From: CAIKZZ01 sp035524495 | GTDB lineage: Bacteria; Pseudomonadota; Gammaproteobacteria; Steroidobacterales; Steroidobacteraceae | DNA length: 64,000 nt | Direction of reading: 5' to 3' | NCBI GenBank assembly: GCA_035524495.1 | Contig: DATKOR010000080.1 | Location: forward strand, 1-64,000 | Shown: positions 8,052-16,293 of the stretch, piece by piece | Numbering within the stretch: position 1 is the stretch's first letter | Layout: every line of letters begins with the position of its first letter | Made by a program: the position numbers and the translations under genes | Notes under the pieces: model-generated | Told to the model about the DNA's origin: nothing | Database searches by the model: none | Seen by the model: only the letters and a program-made list of their open reading frames with translations

Positions 8052-9479
8052 ATGAGCGAGAGCTACGACGTCATCGTCATTGGCGGCGGGCCCGCCGGCT
8101 ACCCGGCGGCCATCCGCTGCGGCCAGAACGGCCTCAAGGTCGCGTGCATCGACGAGTGGAAGAACCGGGACGGCAGCTACGCCTTCGGCGGCACGTGCCT
8201 CAACGCCGGCTGCATCCCGTCGAAGGCGCTGCTCGAGTCCTCCGAGCTCCTGCACCGCGCGCGCGAGGAGTTCGCGACCCACGGCATCAAGATCGCCGGC
8301 GCCGACATCGACGTCGGCCAGATGCAAAAGCGCAAGGCCGGGATCGTCAGGGCCTCGACGCAGGGCATCCTCGCGCTCTTCAAGTCCGCCAAGGTCACGG
8401 GACTGACCGGCCACGGCCGCCTGCTGCCCGGGCGCCAGGTCGAGTACACCGGCGCCGACGGCAAGGCGACGGTGCTCGAGGCCAAGCACGTCGTGCTGGC
8501 CTCGGGCTCGACGCCGATGCCGCTCAAGTCGGTGCCCTTCGACGGCACGAGCGTCGTCGACAGCTGGGGCGCGCTCGAGTTCGCCGCCGTTCCGAAGCGG
8601 CTCGGCGTCATCGGCGCCGGGGTCATCGGGCTCGAGCTCGGCAGCGTCTGGCGGCGCCTCGGCAGCGAGGTCGTCGTGCTCGAGGCGCTCGAGGCGTTCC
8701 TGCCGATGGCCGACCAGCAGCTCGCCAAGGAAGCGCTCAAGCACTTCAGGAAGCAGGGCCTCGACATCCGCCTCGGCGCCAAGGTGACCGGCGCGACGAC
8801 CGCGGCGGGCGGGGTCAGCCTCGCCTACAGCGACGCCTCCGGCGCGCACGAGGTCCAGGTCGACAAGGTCGTCGTTGCGATCGGCCGCCGGCCGTTCACC
8901 GAGGGTCTGCTCGCCGACGGCACCGGGGTCGCGCTCGATGAGCGCGGGTTCATCAAGGTCGACGAGGAGTGCCGCACCGGCGTCGAGGGCGTCTACGCGA
9001 TCGGCGACTGCGTGCGCGGGCCGATGCTCGCGCACAAGGGCAAGGAGGAGGGCGTCATGGTCGCCGACCACATCGCCGGGCGCTACGGCGAGGTGAACTA
9101 CAAGACGATCCCGTCGGTGATCTACACCGCCCCCGAGATCGCGTGGGTGGGCCAGACCGAGGAGCAGGTCAAGGCGTCGGGCCGCCCGTACAAGACCGGC
9201 GTCTTCCCGTTCCTCGCCAGCGGCCGTGCCCGGGCGATGGAGTCGACCGCGGGCTTTGCGAAGGTGGTCGCGGCGTCGGACGACGACGAAATCCTCGGCG
9301 TGCACATCATCGGCCCGATGGCCGGCGAGCTGATCGCCGAGGCCGTACTGGCGATGGAGTACTCGGCCTCGTGCGAGGACCTGCAGCGCACGATCCACGC
9401 GCACCCGACGCTGTCGGAGGCGCTGCACGAGGCGGCGCTCGCCGCCGACAAGCGCGCGATCGACTTCCCGAACCGCTGA
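8052..9479 (+). CDS. lpdA: Dihydrolipoyl dehydrogenase (E3)
   Basis: This FAD-dependent disulfide oxidoreductase (475 residues) reoxidises the E2 dihydrolipoyl group with NAD+. It has the FAD-binding GGGPAGYPAA near the N-terminus, the redox-active disulfide in GGTCLNAGCIPSKALL, the NAD-binding GAGVIGLELGSVWRRLG, the second FAD contact YAIGDCVRGPMLAHKGKEEG and the C-terminal catalytic His-Glu pair in HAHPTLSEALHEA. It is the last gene of the sucAB-lpd operon and is probably shared with other 2-oxoacid dehydrogenases of the cell. The end lies 4 bp from the converging relA gene. Confidence 0.97.
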   Translation: MSESYDVIVIGGGPAGYPAAIRCGQNGLKVACIDEWKNRDGSYAFGGTCLNAGCIPSKALLESSELLHRAREEFATHGIKIAGADIDVGQMQKRKAGIVRASTQGILALFKSAKVTGLTGHGRLLPGRQVEYTGADGKATVLEAKHVVLASGSTPMPLKSVPFDGTSVVDSWGALEFAAVPKRLGVIGAGVIGLELGSVWRRLGSEVVVLEALEAFLPMADQQLAKEALKHFRKQGLDIRLGAKVTGATTAAGGVSLAYSDASGAHEVQVDKVVVAIGRRPFTEGLLADGTGVALDERGFIKVDEECRTGVEGVYAIGDCVRGPMLAHKGKEEGVMVADHIAGRYGEVNYKTIPSVIYTAPEIAWVGQTEEQVKASGRPYKTGVFPFLASGRARAMESTAGFAKVVAASDDDEILGVHIIGPMAGELIAEAVLAMEYSASCEDLQRTIHAHPTLSEALHEAALAADKRAIDFPNR

Positions 9480-9483
9480 GCGG

Positions 9484-11613
9484 CTAGCGCCGCTGCACGC
9501 GGATCACGTCCGGGAGCCCGGCGATCCGCGCGCGCACCGCCTCGAACTCGCCGAGGTCGTGGACCCGGACGCCGATCGTCATGTCGGCGGTCCGCTCGGC
9601 CGCGTTCGTCAGGGTCCGCATTCTCTCGATGCTGAGCCGGGCATCGGCAAGCACGCCGCTGACGTCCCGCACGAGCCCGCGGCGGTCGAACGCGAGCACC
9701 TGGAACTCGACCGGATACAGCTGGTCGTGGTCGGTGCCCCACGCGACCGGCAGCACGCGATCGGGCTGGCGCGCGCGCATCCGCGCGAGGTTCCCGCAGC
9801 CGCTGCGGTGGATCGTCACGCCGCGACCGAGCGTCACGTAGCCCTCGATCGGCTCCGGCGGCACCGGCCGGCAGCAGCGCGCGTACTGCGACAGCAGATC
9901 GCCGACGCCCATGACGCTGATGCCCTCGGCGGTCTCGCGACCTGCCGCCTTCGGCTCGGCCACGGGCGGCGGCGAGGGCGGCGTGCGCTCGCGGCGCTGC
10001 AGGGCGGCGCCGAGCTGGGCGGCCGAGAGGTCGCCCGCGCCGAGCGCGACGCTGAGCTCCTCGGCGCTCGCGTAGCCGAGCTCGGCCGCGAGCTCGGCGA
10101 ACGTCGGCGCGCCGACCGAGCTGCGCCGGGCGAGCTCGCGCTCGAGGATCGCGCGACCCGCGCGCAGGTGCTCGTCGTGGTCGGCCTGCCGGAACCAGCC
10201 GCGCACCTTGGCACGCGCCGACTTGCTGATCAGGAAGCCGCGGCTCTCGACCAGCCAGTCGCGGCTCGGCTGCGGCTCCTTCGCGGTGATGATCTCGACG
10301 CGCACGCCGTTCGCGAGCCGGTGGTCTAGCGGCACCATCCGCCCGTCGACGCGGGCGCCGCGGCAGCGGTGGCCGAGGCTCGTGTGCACGTGGTAGGCGA
10401 AGTCGAGCGGCGTCGCGCCGTCCGGGAGCTCGACGACGTCGCCCTTGGGGCTGAACACGTAGACGTGCTCGCGAAACAGCGTCGCGCCGACCCTGTCGAG
10501 CGGGTCCTCCTCGCCCGCCGCGTGCGGCGCGAGCAGCGCCCGCAGCTGCTCGACCTTGCGCTCGAAGCCGGCGTCGCGCACGCCACCCTCCTTGTAGCGC
10601 CAGTGCGCGGCGACGCCGAGCTCGGCGCGGTCGTGCATCTCGCGCGTGCGGATCTGCACCTCGACGGGCTTGCCGGACGGACCGACGACCGCGGTGTGGA
10701 TCGAGCGGTAGCCGTTGACCTTGGGGGTCGCGATGTAGTCGTCGAATTCCCCCGGCAGGTACGACCAGAGCCCGTGGACGATGCCGAGCGCCGCGTAGCA
10801 CTCGGCGATCGTGTCGACGAGCACGCGGACGGCGCGCACGTCGAACACCTGCTCGAAGGCGACGCCCTTCTTCTGCATCTTGCGATAGATGCTGAAGATG
10901 TGCTTCGGGCGCCCGTGGACCTCGGCGCGGATGCCCGCGGCGCCGAGCTCGCGCTCGAGCAGCGCCTTCAGGTCCTCGATGTAGCGCTCGCGGTCGACGC
11001 GCTTCTCGGCGAGCGAGGTCGCGATGCGCCGGTACTCATCGGGCTCGAGGTAGCGAAACGCGTAGTCCTCGAGCTCCCACTTGAGCACCGCGAGGCCGAG
11101 GCGGTTGGCGAGCGGCGCATAGACGTCGCGCGTCTGCACCGCGAGCCGGCGCCGCTCGGCGGGATCGGCGTGGCGCGCCGCGCGCAGCAGCCACAGCTGC
11201 TCGGCGACGCGCGCGAGCACGAGCCGCGGGTCCGACACGACCGCGAGCAGCATGCGCCGGAGTGCCTCGGCCTGGGCGCCGGAGAGCGCGACCGTGCCCG
11301 GCGCGCCCTTGAGCGGCGTGCCGAGATCGAGCCGGCCGAGGCGGCCGAGCGCGCGCGCGAAGGCGAACGCCGGGGCCGGTGCCGCGCGCTCGGCCGCCTC
11401 GGCGGCGACGGCGCCGGCGCCGATCAGGGACTGCAACAGCGTGCCCGCGACGGCCACCGGATCCGGGTCGAAATGCGCGACGAGGCGCGCGATCTCGATC
11501 GCGCGCTCAAGCGCCTCGGGCGCGAGCGCGCCAAAGGGACGCGCCAGCTCGGCAGCGGCGCCCCGGGCGATGGCCAGGGCCGCCTGGTCGGTGTCGAAAG
11601 TGGTTGTTTCCAC
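9484..11613 (-). CDS. relA: GTP pyrophosphokinase RelA, (p)ppGpp synthetase
   Basis: The 709-residue long RSH protein makes (p)ppGpp from ATP and GTP/GDP on starved ribosomes. The N-terminal HD region (about 1-160) keeps the helices but lacks an intact HD hydrolase motif. The synthetase domain shows EVHGRPKHIFSIYRKMQKK, the acidic EFDDYIATPKVNGYRSIHT and EVQIRT. The ExDD variant is the signature of monofunctional RelA rather than bifunctional SpoT (RxKD). A TGS domain (EHVYVFSPKGDVVELPDGAT) and a C-terminal ACT domain (VEFQVLAFDRRGLVRDVSGVL) follow. The start is a GTG without a clear ribosome-binding site. It diverges from the ruvCAB operon. Confidence 0.95.
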   Translation of the reverse strand: METTTFDTDQAALAIARGAAAELARPFGALAPEALERAIEIARLVAHFDPDPVAVAGTLLQSLIGAGAVAAEAAERAAPAPAFAFARALGRLGRLDLGTPLKGAPGTVALSGAQAEALRRMLLAVVSDPRLVLARVAEQLWLLRAARHADPAERRRLAVQTRDVYAPLANRLGLAVLKWELEDYAFRYLEPDEYRRIATSLAEKRVDRERYIEDLKALLERELGAAGIRAEVHGRPKHIFSIYRKMQKKGVAFEQVFDVRAVRVLVDTIAECYAALGIVHGLWSYLPGEFDDYIATPKVNGYRSIHTAVVGPSGKPVEVQIRTREMHDRAELGVAAHWRYKEGGVRDAGFERKVEQLRALLAPHAAGEEDPLDRVGATLFREHVYVFSPKGDVVELPDGATPLDFAYHVHTSLGHRCRGARVDGRMVPLDHRLANGVRVEIITAKEPQPSRDWLVESRGFLISKSARAKVRGWFRQADHDEHLRAGRAILERELARRSSVGAPTFAELAAELGYASAEELSVALGAGDLSAAQLGAALQRRERTPPSPPPVAEPKAAGRETAEGISVMGVGDLLSQYARCCRPVPPEPIEGYVTLGRGVTIHRSGCGNLARMRARQPDRVLPVAWGTDHDQLYPVEFQVLAFDRRGLVRDVSGVLADARLSIERMRTLTNAAERTADMTIGVRVHDLGEFEAVRARIAGLPDVIRVQRR

Positions 11614-11658
11614 GGCGGAAACGCCCGTCGCGAGCGTGTCGGGCCTCGTCTATCCCGG

Positions 11659-11665
11659 TATCATA
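11659..11665. promoter_or_regulatory. Overlapping divergent -10 hexamers between relA and ruvC
   Basis: The palindromic TATCATA gives a plus-strand -10 (TATCAT, 11659-11664) and a minus-strand -10 (TATGAT, complement of 11660-11665). The minus one lies about 47 nt upstream of the relA GTG. The plus one lies 8 nt before an ATG at 11673. No clear -35 hexamers were identified. Confidence 0.35.
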
Positions 11666-11672
11666 CGGCCAT

Positions 11673-11729
11673 ATGGACCGTGACGTTCTCAAGGCCGATG
11701 CGACGCTCCTCCGCCTGGCGCAGCTATAA
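11673..11729 (+). CDS. Possible 18-codon leader ORF upstream of ruvC
   Basis: An ATG 8 nt after TATCAT opens an 18-residue frame (MDRDVLKADATLLRLAQL) ending in TAA at 11727-11729, about 50 bp before the chosen ruvC start. Because it follows the -10 so closely it could be read from a leaderless transcript. It overlaps an alternative upstream ruvC start (ATG 11698). It resembles no leader peptide I know and may be chance. Confidence 0.2.
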   Translation: MDRDVLKADATLLRLAQL

Positions 11730-11778
11730 GCCGGGGCGCACGCGCGCGCCGGCGCCCGCCGCGCCCACCTCCCGCACG

Positions 11779-12279
11779 GTGCGGATCCTCGGACTCGACC
11801 CCGGCTCGCGCGCGACAGGCTTCGGCGTCGTCGACGTCGGGCCCGAAGGCCCGCGCTACGTCGCGAGCGGCGCGATCCGTGCCACCGGCGAGGACTTCCC
11901 GCGCCGCCTGCAGCAGATCTACGCGGGCGTCGCCGCGCTCGTCGAGCACTATGCGCCGGGCGAGATCGCGATCGAGCGCGTGTTCGTCAACCGCAACGCC
12001 GACAGCGCCTTGAAGCTCGGCCAGGCCCGCGGTGCGGCGCTCTCGGCGACCTTCGGCTCGCAGGCGGCGATCTACGAGTACACGCCGCGGGCCGTCAAGC
12101 TTGGCGTCGTCGGCACCGGCGCCGCCGAGAAGCCGCAGGTGCAGCGCATGGTCGGCGTAATCCTCGGTCTAGACGGGCGGCTCGGCGCGGACGCCGCCGA
12201 CGCGCTCGCGATCGCGATCTGTCACGCGCATGGCCGTGCGACCCGGCTCGCGCTCGCGGCCGCGGGCGGCGCCGCGTGA
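11779..12279 (+). CDS. ruvC: Holliday-junction resolvase RuvC
   Basis: The Mg-dependent endonuclease cuts Holliday junctions symmetrically after RuvAB branch migration. The 166-residue product starts VRILGLDPGSRATGFGVVD with the first catalytic Asp; the second acidic residue is in EIAIERVFVNRNADSALKLGQ and the C-terminal pair in DGRLGADAADALAIAICHAHG. I chose the GTG at 11779 because it gives the family length (about 170) and places the first beta-strand at the N-terminus. An in-frame ATG at 11698 would add 27 Arg/Pro-rich residues. The stop overlaps ruvA (GTGA). Confidence 0.95.
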   Translation: MRILGLDPGSRATGFGVVDVGPEGPRYVASGAIRATGEDFPRRLQQIYAGVAALVEHYAPGEIAIERVFVNRNADSALKLGQARGAALSATFGSQAAIYEYTPRAVKLGVVGTGAAEKPQVQRMVGVILGLDGRLGADAADALAIAICHAHGRATRLALAAAGGAA

Positions 12280-12860
12280 TCGGCTGGTTGCGCGGAAGGC
12301 TCGCCGCCAAGCAGCCGCCGGCGCTGGTCGTCGACGTCAACGGCGTCGGCTACGAGTGCGAGGCGCCGATGTCGACGTTCTACACGCTGCCCGAGACTGG
12401 CGCCGAGGTCGTGCTGCGCACGCACCTCGTCGTGCGCGAGGACGCCCACATCCTCTACGCCTTCGCCAGCGAGGACGAGCGCCGGCTGTTTCGGAGCCTG
12501 CTGAAGGTGTCGGGCGTGGGGCCGAAGATCGCACTCGGCATCCTCTCCGGCATCAGCGTCAACGACTTCATGCTGTGCATCGAGGCCCAGGACCCGGATC
12601 CGCTCGTTCGCGTGCCGGGCGTCGGCCGCAAGACCGCCGAGCGCGTGCTGATCGACATGCGCGATCGGGTCAAGGAACTCGCCGCCGGGGCGCCGTCGGC
12701 GCCCGCGCGCCTCGGCAGTGCGCAGCAGGAGGCCTTCAGCGCGCTGGTCGCGCTCGGCTACAAGCCGGCCGAGGTCGTCAGGCTCCTGAAGGGCGCCGGT
12801 GACGAGCAGAGCTCGGTCGAGGAGCTGATCCGCCGGGCGCTCAAGGCGGCGGCCGGCTGA
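12276..12860 (+). CDS. ruvA: Holliday-junction branch-migration protein RuvA
   Basis: RuvA (194 residues) binds four-way junctions as a tetramer and loads the RuvB motor. An OB-fold N-domain (MIGWLRGRLAAKQPPALVVD ... GVGYECEAP) is followed by helix-hairpin-helix motifs (LLKVSGVGPKIALGILSGI and LVRVPGVGRKTAERVLIDM) and a C-terminal RuvB-contacting domain (AFSALVALGYKPAEVVRLLK). The GTG start at 12276 overlaps the ruvC TGA, so the genes are coupled. ruvB follows after 18 bp. Confidence 0.97.
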   Translation: MIGWLRGRLAAKQPPALVVDVNGVGYECEAPMSTFYTLPETGAEVVLRTHLVVREDAHILYAFASEDERRLFRSLLKVSGVGPKIALGILSGISVNDFMLCIEAQDPDPLVRVPGVGRKTAERVLIDMRDRVKELAAGAPSAPARLGSAQQEAFSALVALGYKPAEVVRLLKGAGDEQSSVEELIRRALKAAAG

Positions 12861-12878
12861 GGCCGGCGAGGGGTCCCG

Positions 12879-13922
12879 ATGATCGAGCCCGACCGCATCG
12901 TCTCGACGCACGGCAGCCGCGAGGACGAGTCGCTCGACCGTGCGGTCCGGCCGCGGCTGCTCGCCGACTACGTCGGCCAGCCGGCGGTCAAGGAGCAGAT
13001 GGCGGTCTTCATCGAGGCGGCGCGGCGGCGCGCCGAGGCGCTCGATCACCTGCTGATCTTCGGCCCGCCGGGACTCGGCAAGACCACGCTCGCGCACATC
13101 GTCGCCAACGAGCTCGGCGTCGGGCTCAAGCAGACCTCGGGCCCGGTGATCGAACGGCCGGGCGATCTCGCGGCGATCCTGACCAACCTGCAGCCGCGCG
13201 ACGTGCTGTTCGTCGACGAGATCCACCGGCTCGCGCCGATCGTCGAGGAGATCCTGTATCCCGCGAGGGAGGACTTCCAGCTCGACATCATGATCGGCGA
13301 AGGCCCGGCGGCGCGCTCGATCAAGATCGACCTGCCGCCGTTCACGCTGATCGGCGCGACGACGCGGGCGGGGCTGCTGACCTCGCCGCTGCGCGACCGT
13401 TTCGGCATCGTGCAGCGCCTCGAGTTCTACTCGGTCGAGGACCTGACGCGCATCGTGACGCGCTCGGCCGGGATCCTGTCGCTGGATGCCGACCCGGGCG
13501 GCGCGCGGCGCATCGCCGAGCGCTCGCGCGGCACGCCGCGGATCGCGAACCGGCTGCTGAGGCGCGTGCGCGACTTCGCCGAGGTGCGCGCCGACGGCCG
13601 CATCACCGACGCCGTCGCGAGCGCCGCGCTCGACCTCCTCGACGTCGATCGCCAGGGCTTCGACGTCATGGACCGGCGGCTGCTGCAGACGATCATCGAG
13701 AAGTTCGGCGGCGGGCCGGTCGGCGTCGACAGCCTCGCGGCCGCGATCGGCGAGGAACGCGGCACGATCGAGGACGTCATCGAGCCGTTCCTGATCCAGC
13801 AGGGCTACCTGATGCGCACCGCGCGCGGCCGCGTCGCGACGCCGCTCGCCTATGCGCACTTCGGACTGCCGGTACCCGCGGTGTCGCCGGCGACGCTCGG
13901 GCTGTTCAGGGAGGATTCATAA
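12879..13922 (+). CDS. ruvB: Holliday-junction branch-migration ATPase RuvB
   Basis: This AAA+ motor (347 residues) drives branch migration with RuvA. Visible are LADYVGQPAVKEQM, Walker A GPPGLGKTTLAH, Walker B VLFVDEIHRL, sensor 1 TLIGATTRAGLL, the arginine-finger region PLRDRFGIVQRLEFY and the C-terminal winged helix with FGGGPVGVDSLAAAIGEERG. It starts at ATG 12879 after GGCGAGGGG. Two bases separate its stop from the ybgC start codon, linking recombination genes to the Tol-Pal genes as in many gammaproteobacteria. Confidence 0.98.
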   Translation: MIEPDRIVSTHGSREDESLDRAVRPRLLADYVGQPAVKEQMAVFIEAARRRAEALDHLLIFGPPGLGKTTLAHIVANELGVGLKQTSGPVIERPGDLAAILTNLQPRDVLFVDEIHRLAPIVEEILYPAREDFQLDIMIGEGPAARSIKIDLPPFTLIGATTRAGLLTSPLRDRFGIVQRLEFYSVEDLTRIVTRSAGILSLDADPGGARRIAERSRGTPRIANRLLRRVRDFAEVRADGRITDAVASAALDLLDVDRQGFDVMDRRLLQTIIEKFGGGPVGVDSLAAAIGEERGTIEDVIEPFLIQQGYLMRTARGRVATPLAYAHFGLPVPAVSPATLGLFREDS

Positions 13923-13924
13923 GG

Positions 13925-14323
13925 GTGGCCCTAGACTGCGAGTGGCCCGTGCGCGTGTACTGGGAGGACACCGATGCCGGCGGCATCGTCTACCACGCCT
14001 CGTACCTGCGCTTTCTCGAACGCGGCCGCAGCGAGTGGCTGCGCGCCCGCGGCGTCGACCAGTCGGCGCTGCGCGAGCGGGAACGACTGCAGTTCGCCGT
14101 GGTCGACATGCAGATCGAGTGGAAGCGGGCGGCGCGCTTTGACGACGAGCTTAAGGTCGTGACGACGCTCGGCGCCTCGCGCGGCGCGAGCTTCAGCTTC
14201 ACGCAGCGCATCCTGCGCGGGGCCGAGCTGATCGTCGATGCGACCGTGCGCGCCGCCGCGCTCGATGCCGACACCCTCAAACCCCGGCGCCTGCCGCCGC
14301 ACGTGACGCGACTCTTCGCATGA
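13925..14323 (+). CDS. ybgC: Tol-Pal-associated acyl-CoA thioesterase YbgC
   Basis: The 132-residue hot-dog-fold thioesterase carries the family's catalytic signature YWEDTDAGGIVYHASYLRF, with the active-site Asp just before AGGIVY, followed by FLERGRSEWLR. Family members hydrolyse acyl-CoA or acyl-ACP and are associated with the Tol-Pal operon and phospholipid metabolism. The GTG start at 13925 is preceded by a weak AAGG. The stop overlaps the tolQ start (ATGA), so translation is coupled. Confidence 0.93.
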   Translation: MALDCEWPVRVYWEDTDAGGIVYHASYLRFLERGRSEWLRARGVDQSALRERERLQFAVVDMQIEWKRAARFDDELKVVTTLGASRGASFSFTQRILRGAELIVDATVRAAALDADTLKPRRLPPHVTRLFA

Positions 14324-15024
14324 ACCCGCTGAACAACCTGCCGATCGACTCCTCGTTCCTGAAGCTGGTGCTCGACGCGAGCCCGGTCGTGCAGCTCGTG
14401 ATGCTGCTGCTGCTGTGCGCCTCGGTCGTGTCGTGGGCGATCATCCTCAAGAAGCGGCGCTCGCTCGGCCAGACGCGCGATGCGGCCGAGTCCTTCGAGA
14501 CCTCGTTCTGGTCGGGCGGGGACTTAAGCGCGCTCTACCGCGCGATCGAGGGCCGGAAGGGCAAGGCGCTCGGGATGGAGAGCATCTTCGAGTTCGGCTT
14601 TCGCGAGTTCACGCGCCTGCGCAAGCAGGCCGGCATCGACTCGCCGCAGCTGATGGAGGGCGCGCGTCGCGCGATGAAGGTCGCGCAGCTTCGCGAGATC
14701 GACCGCCTCGAGAGCAACCTCGAGATGCTGGCGACCATCGGCTCGATCAGCCCGTACGTCGGCCTGTTCGGCACCGTCTGGGGCATCATGCACGCGTTCC
14801 GCGGCCTCGCGAACGTGCAGCAGGCGACGCTGCAGATGGTCGCGCCCGGCATCTCGGAGGCGCTGATCGCAACCGCCATTGGCCTCTTCGCCGCGATCCC
14901 GGCGGTCGTCGCCTACAACCGGTTCTCGGACCAAGTGAACCGGCTGGAACTGCGCTTCGACACGTTCATGGAGGAGTTCTCGACGATCCTGCAACGTCAC
15001 GCGACCGCGCCGCGCGGGAACTGA
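14320..15024 (+). CDS. tolQ: Tol-Pal inner-membrane proton-channel subunit TolQ
   Basis: TolQ (234 residues, MotA/TolQ/ExbB family) forms with TolR the proton-motive-force motor that energises TolA. It has three transmembrane segments: QLVMLLLLCASVVSWAIIL near the N-terminus, LATIGSISPYVGLFGTVWGIM and ISEALIATAIGLFAAIPAVVAYN, with the conserved Pro and small polar residues of the channel. The ATG at 14320 overlaps the ybgC stop. tolR follows 4 bp after the stop. Confidence 0.97.
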   Translation: MNPLNNLPIDSSFLKLVLDASPVVQLVMLLLLCASVVSWAIILKKRRSLGQTRDAAESFETSFWSGGDLSALYRAIEGRKGKALGMESIFEFGFREFTRLRKQAGIDSPQLMEGARRAMKVAQLREIDRLESNLEMLATIGSISPYVGLFGTVWGIMHAFRGLANVQQATLQMVAPGISEALIATAIGLFAAIPAVVAYNRFSDQVNRLELRFDTFMEEFSTILQRHATAPRGN

Positions 15025-15028
15025 AGCG

Positions 15029-15475
15029 ATGCCGGCAGTCGGCAAGCGCGGGCGACGGCTGATGGGCGAGATCAACGTCGTGCCCTACATCGACGTGATG
15101 CTGGTGCTGCTGATCATCTTCATGGTGACGGCGCCGCTGCTCACGCAGGGCGTCCAGGTGCACCTGCCGAAGGCGGGCGCTACGCCGCTGCAGGACCCCA
15201 AGCACGAGCCGATCGTCGTCAGCATCGACCGCGCCGGGAAGCTCTACGTGAACCTCGGCGATGACAAGTCAAAGCCCGTCGACGAGGCGACGCTCGCGGA
15301 TCGGGTGCGCATCGTGCTCGGGCGCGACCGCGAGACGCCGGTGCTCCTGAAGGCCGACGAGGCGCTCGCCTACGGGCGCGTCATCCGCACGATGGTGCTG
15401 CTGCAGCAGGCGGGGGCGAGCCGGGTCGGCTTCGTGACCGATCCGCTCGCAGCACCCAAGACCGCGGGCCGGTGA
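15029..15475 (+). CDS. tolR: Tol-Pal motor subunit TolR
   Basis: The 148-residue ExbD/TolR protein has a short cytoplasmic N-terminus, a single transmembrane helix INVVPYIDVMLVLLIIFMVT whose Asp is the protonatable residue, and a periplasmic domain (LLTQGVQVHLPKAGATPLQD ... PVLLKADEALAYGRVIRTM). It partners TolQ to drive TolA. Its TGA stop overlaps the tolA GTG (GTGA). Confidence 0.97.
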   Translation: MPAVGKRGRRLMGEINVVPYIDVMLVLLIIFMVTAPLLTQGVQVHLPKAGATPLQDPKHEPIVVSIDRAGKLYVNLGDDKSKPVDEATLADRVRIVLGRDRETPVLLKADEALAYGRVIRTMVLLQQAGASRVGFVTDPLAAPKTAGR

Positions 15476-16293
15476 CCGCGCCGATGAACGCGTTCCTGCG
15501 CGAGCACGCGGTCTCCCTGGTGGGCTCGACGCTGCTGCACCTGCTCGCCGCCGCGGGCGTCCTCGCGGCCGCCTGGTACGTCGTCGCCCCGAAGATCACG
15601 ATGCCGGCGACGATCGACGCCTACATCGCGGCGCCGCGCCCAGCCCGCCCGGCGCCCGAGGCGCCGGCCCCGCAGCCAGTCCCGCAGCCGGCTCCGCAGC
15701 CCGCCACGCCACCCGCGGAGGATGCGGCCGTCAGGGAGCAGAAGATCCGCGAGGCACACGAGGCCGAGGTCCGGGCGGCGGCGCGCGAGAAGGCCGCCGA
15801 GGCCGAGCGCGAGGCGGAGGCGGCCGCCGCGAAGCGGCGCGCGGCGGAGGCCGACGCGGCCCGCAAGCGCGAGCAGGCGGCGGCCGCGGCGAAGCAGAAG
15901 GCCGAGGCCGAGAAGCGGCGCGTGGCCGCGGTCGACGCCAAGCAGCGGGCGGCGCGCGAGACGGACCTTGCCCGCGAACTCGCCCGCGAGGAGCAGCGCA
16001 TCGGCGCCGAGAACTCGGGATTGAACGACCGCTACGCCGCCGAGATCCGCGCCCGCGTCGAGCGCGCCTGGATCCGCCCGCCGACCGCGAAGCCGGGCCT
16101 GCGCTGCATCGTCAACGTCACGCAGGTACCGGGCGGGACCGTCACGGACGTGAAGATCGGCGAGTGCAACGGCGATGCGGCGGTGCTTCAATCGATCACG
16201 CTCGCGGTGTTCCGTGCATCGCCCTTGCCGGCGCCGCCGGACACGAGCCTCTTTCAACGCAGCCTCAAACTGGTGTTCGCCCCCGATGACTGA
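15472..16293 (+). CDS. tolA: Tol-Pal energy-transducing protein TolA
   Basis: TolA links the TolQR motor to outer-membrane Pal/TolB. The 273-residue product has an N-terminal membrane anchor with the SH-containing helix (HAVSLVGSTLLHLLAAAGVL), a Pro-rich stretch, a long Ala/Glu/Lys/Arg helix (about residues 85-180, many AAAREKAAEAEREAEA-type heptads) and a C-terminal globular domain (YAAEIRARVERAWIRPPTA ... GLRCIVNVTQVPGGTV) with the conserved Cys pair. Translation probably begins at GTG 15472, overlapping tolR, though the ATG at 15484 is possible. The last 8 bp overlap tolB. Confidence 0.95.
   Translation: MTAPMNAFLREHAVSLVGSTLLHLLAAAGVLAAAWYVVAPKITMPATIDAYIAAPRPARPAPEAPAPQPVPQPAPQPATPPAEDAAVREQKIREAHEAEVRAAAREKAAEAEREAEAAAAKRRAAEADAARKREQAAAAAKQKAEAEKRRVAAVDAKQRAARETDLARELAREEQRIGAENSGLNDRYAAEIRARVERAWIRPPTAKPGLRCIVNVTQVPGGTVTDVKIGECNGDAAVLQSITLAVFRASPLPAPPDTSLFQRSLKLVFAPDD

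Noticed and set aside
6540..9428. 962-codon minus-strand frame opposite sucB and lpdA
   Set aside because: Antisense shadow of recognised genes; no domain visible.
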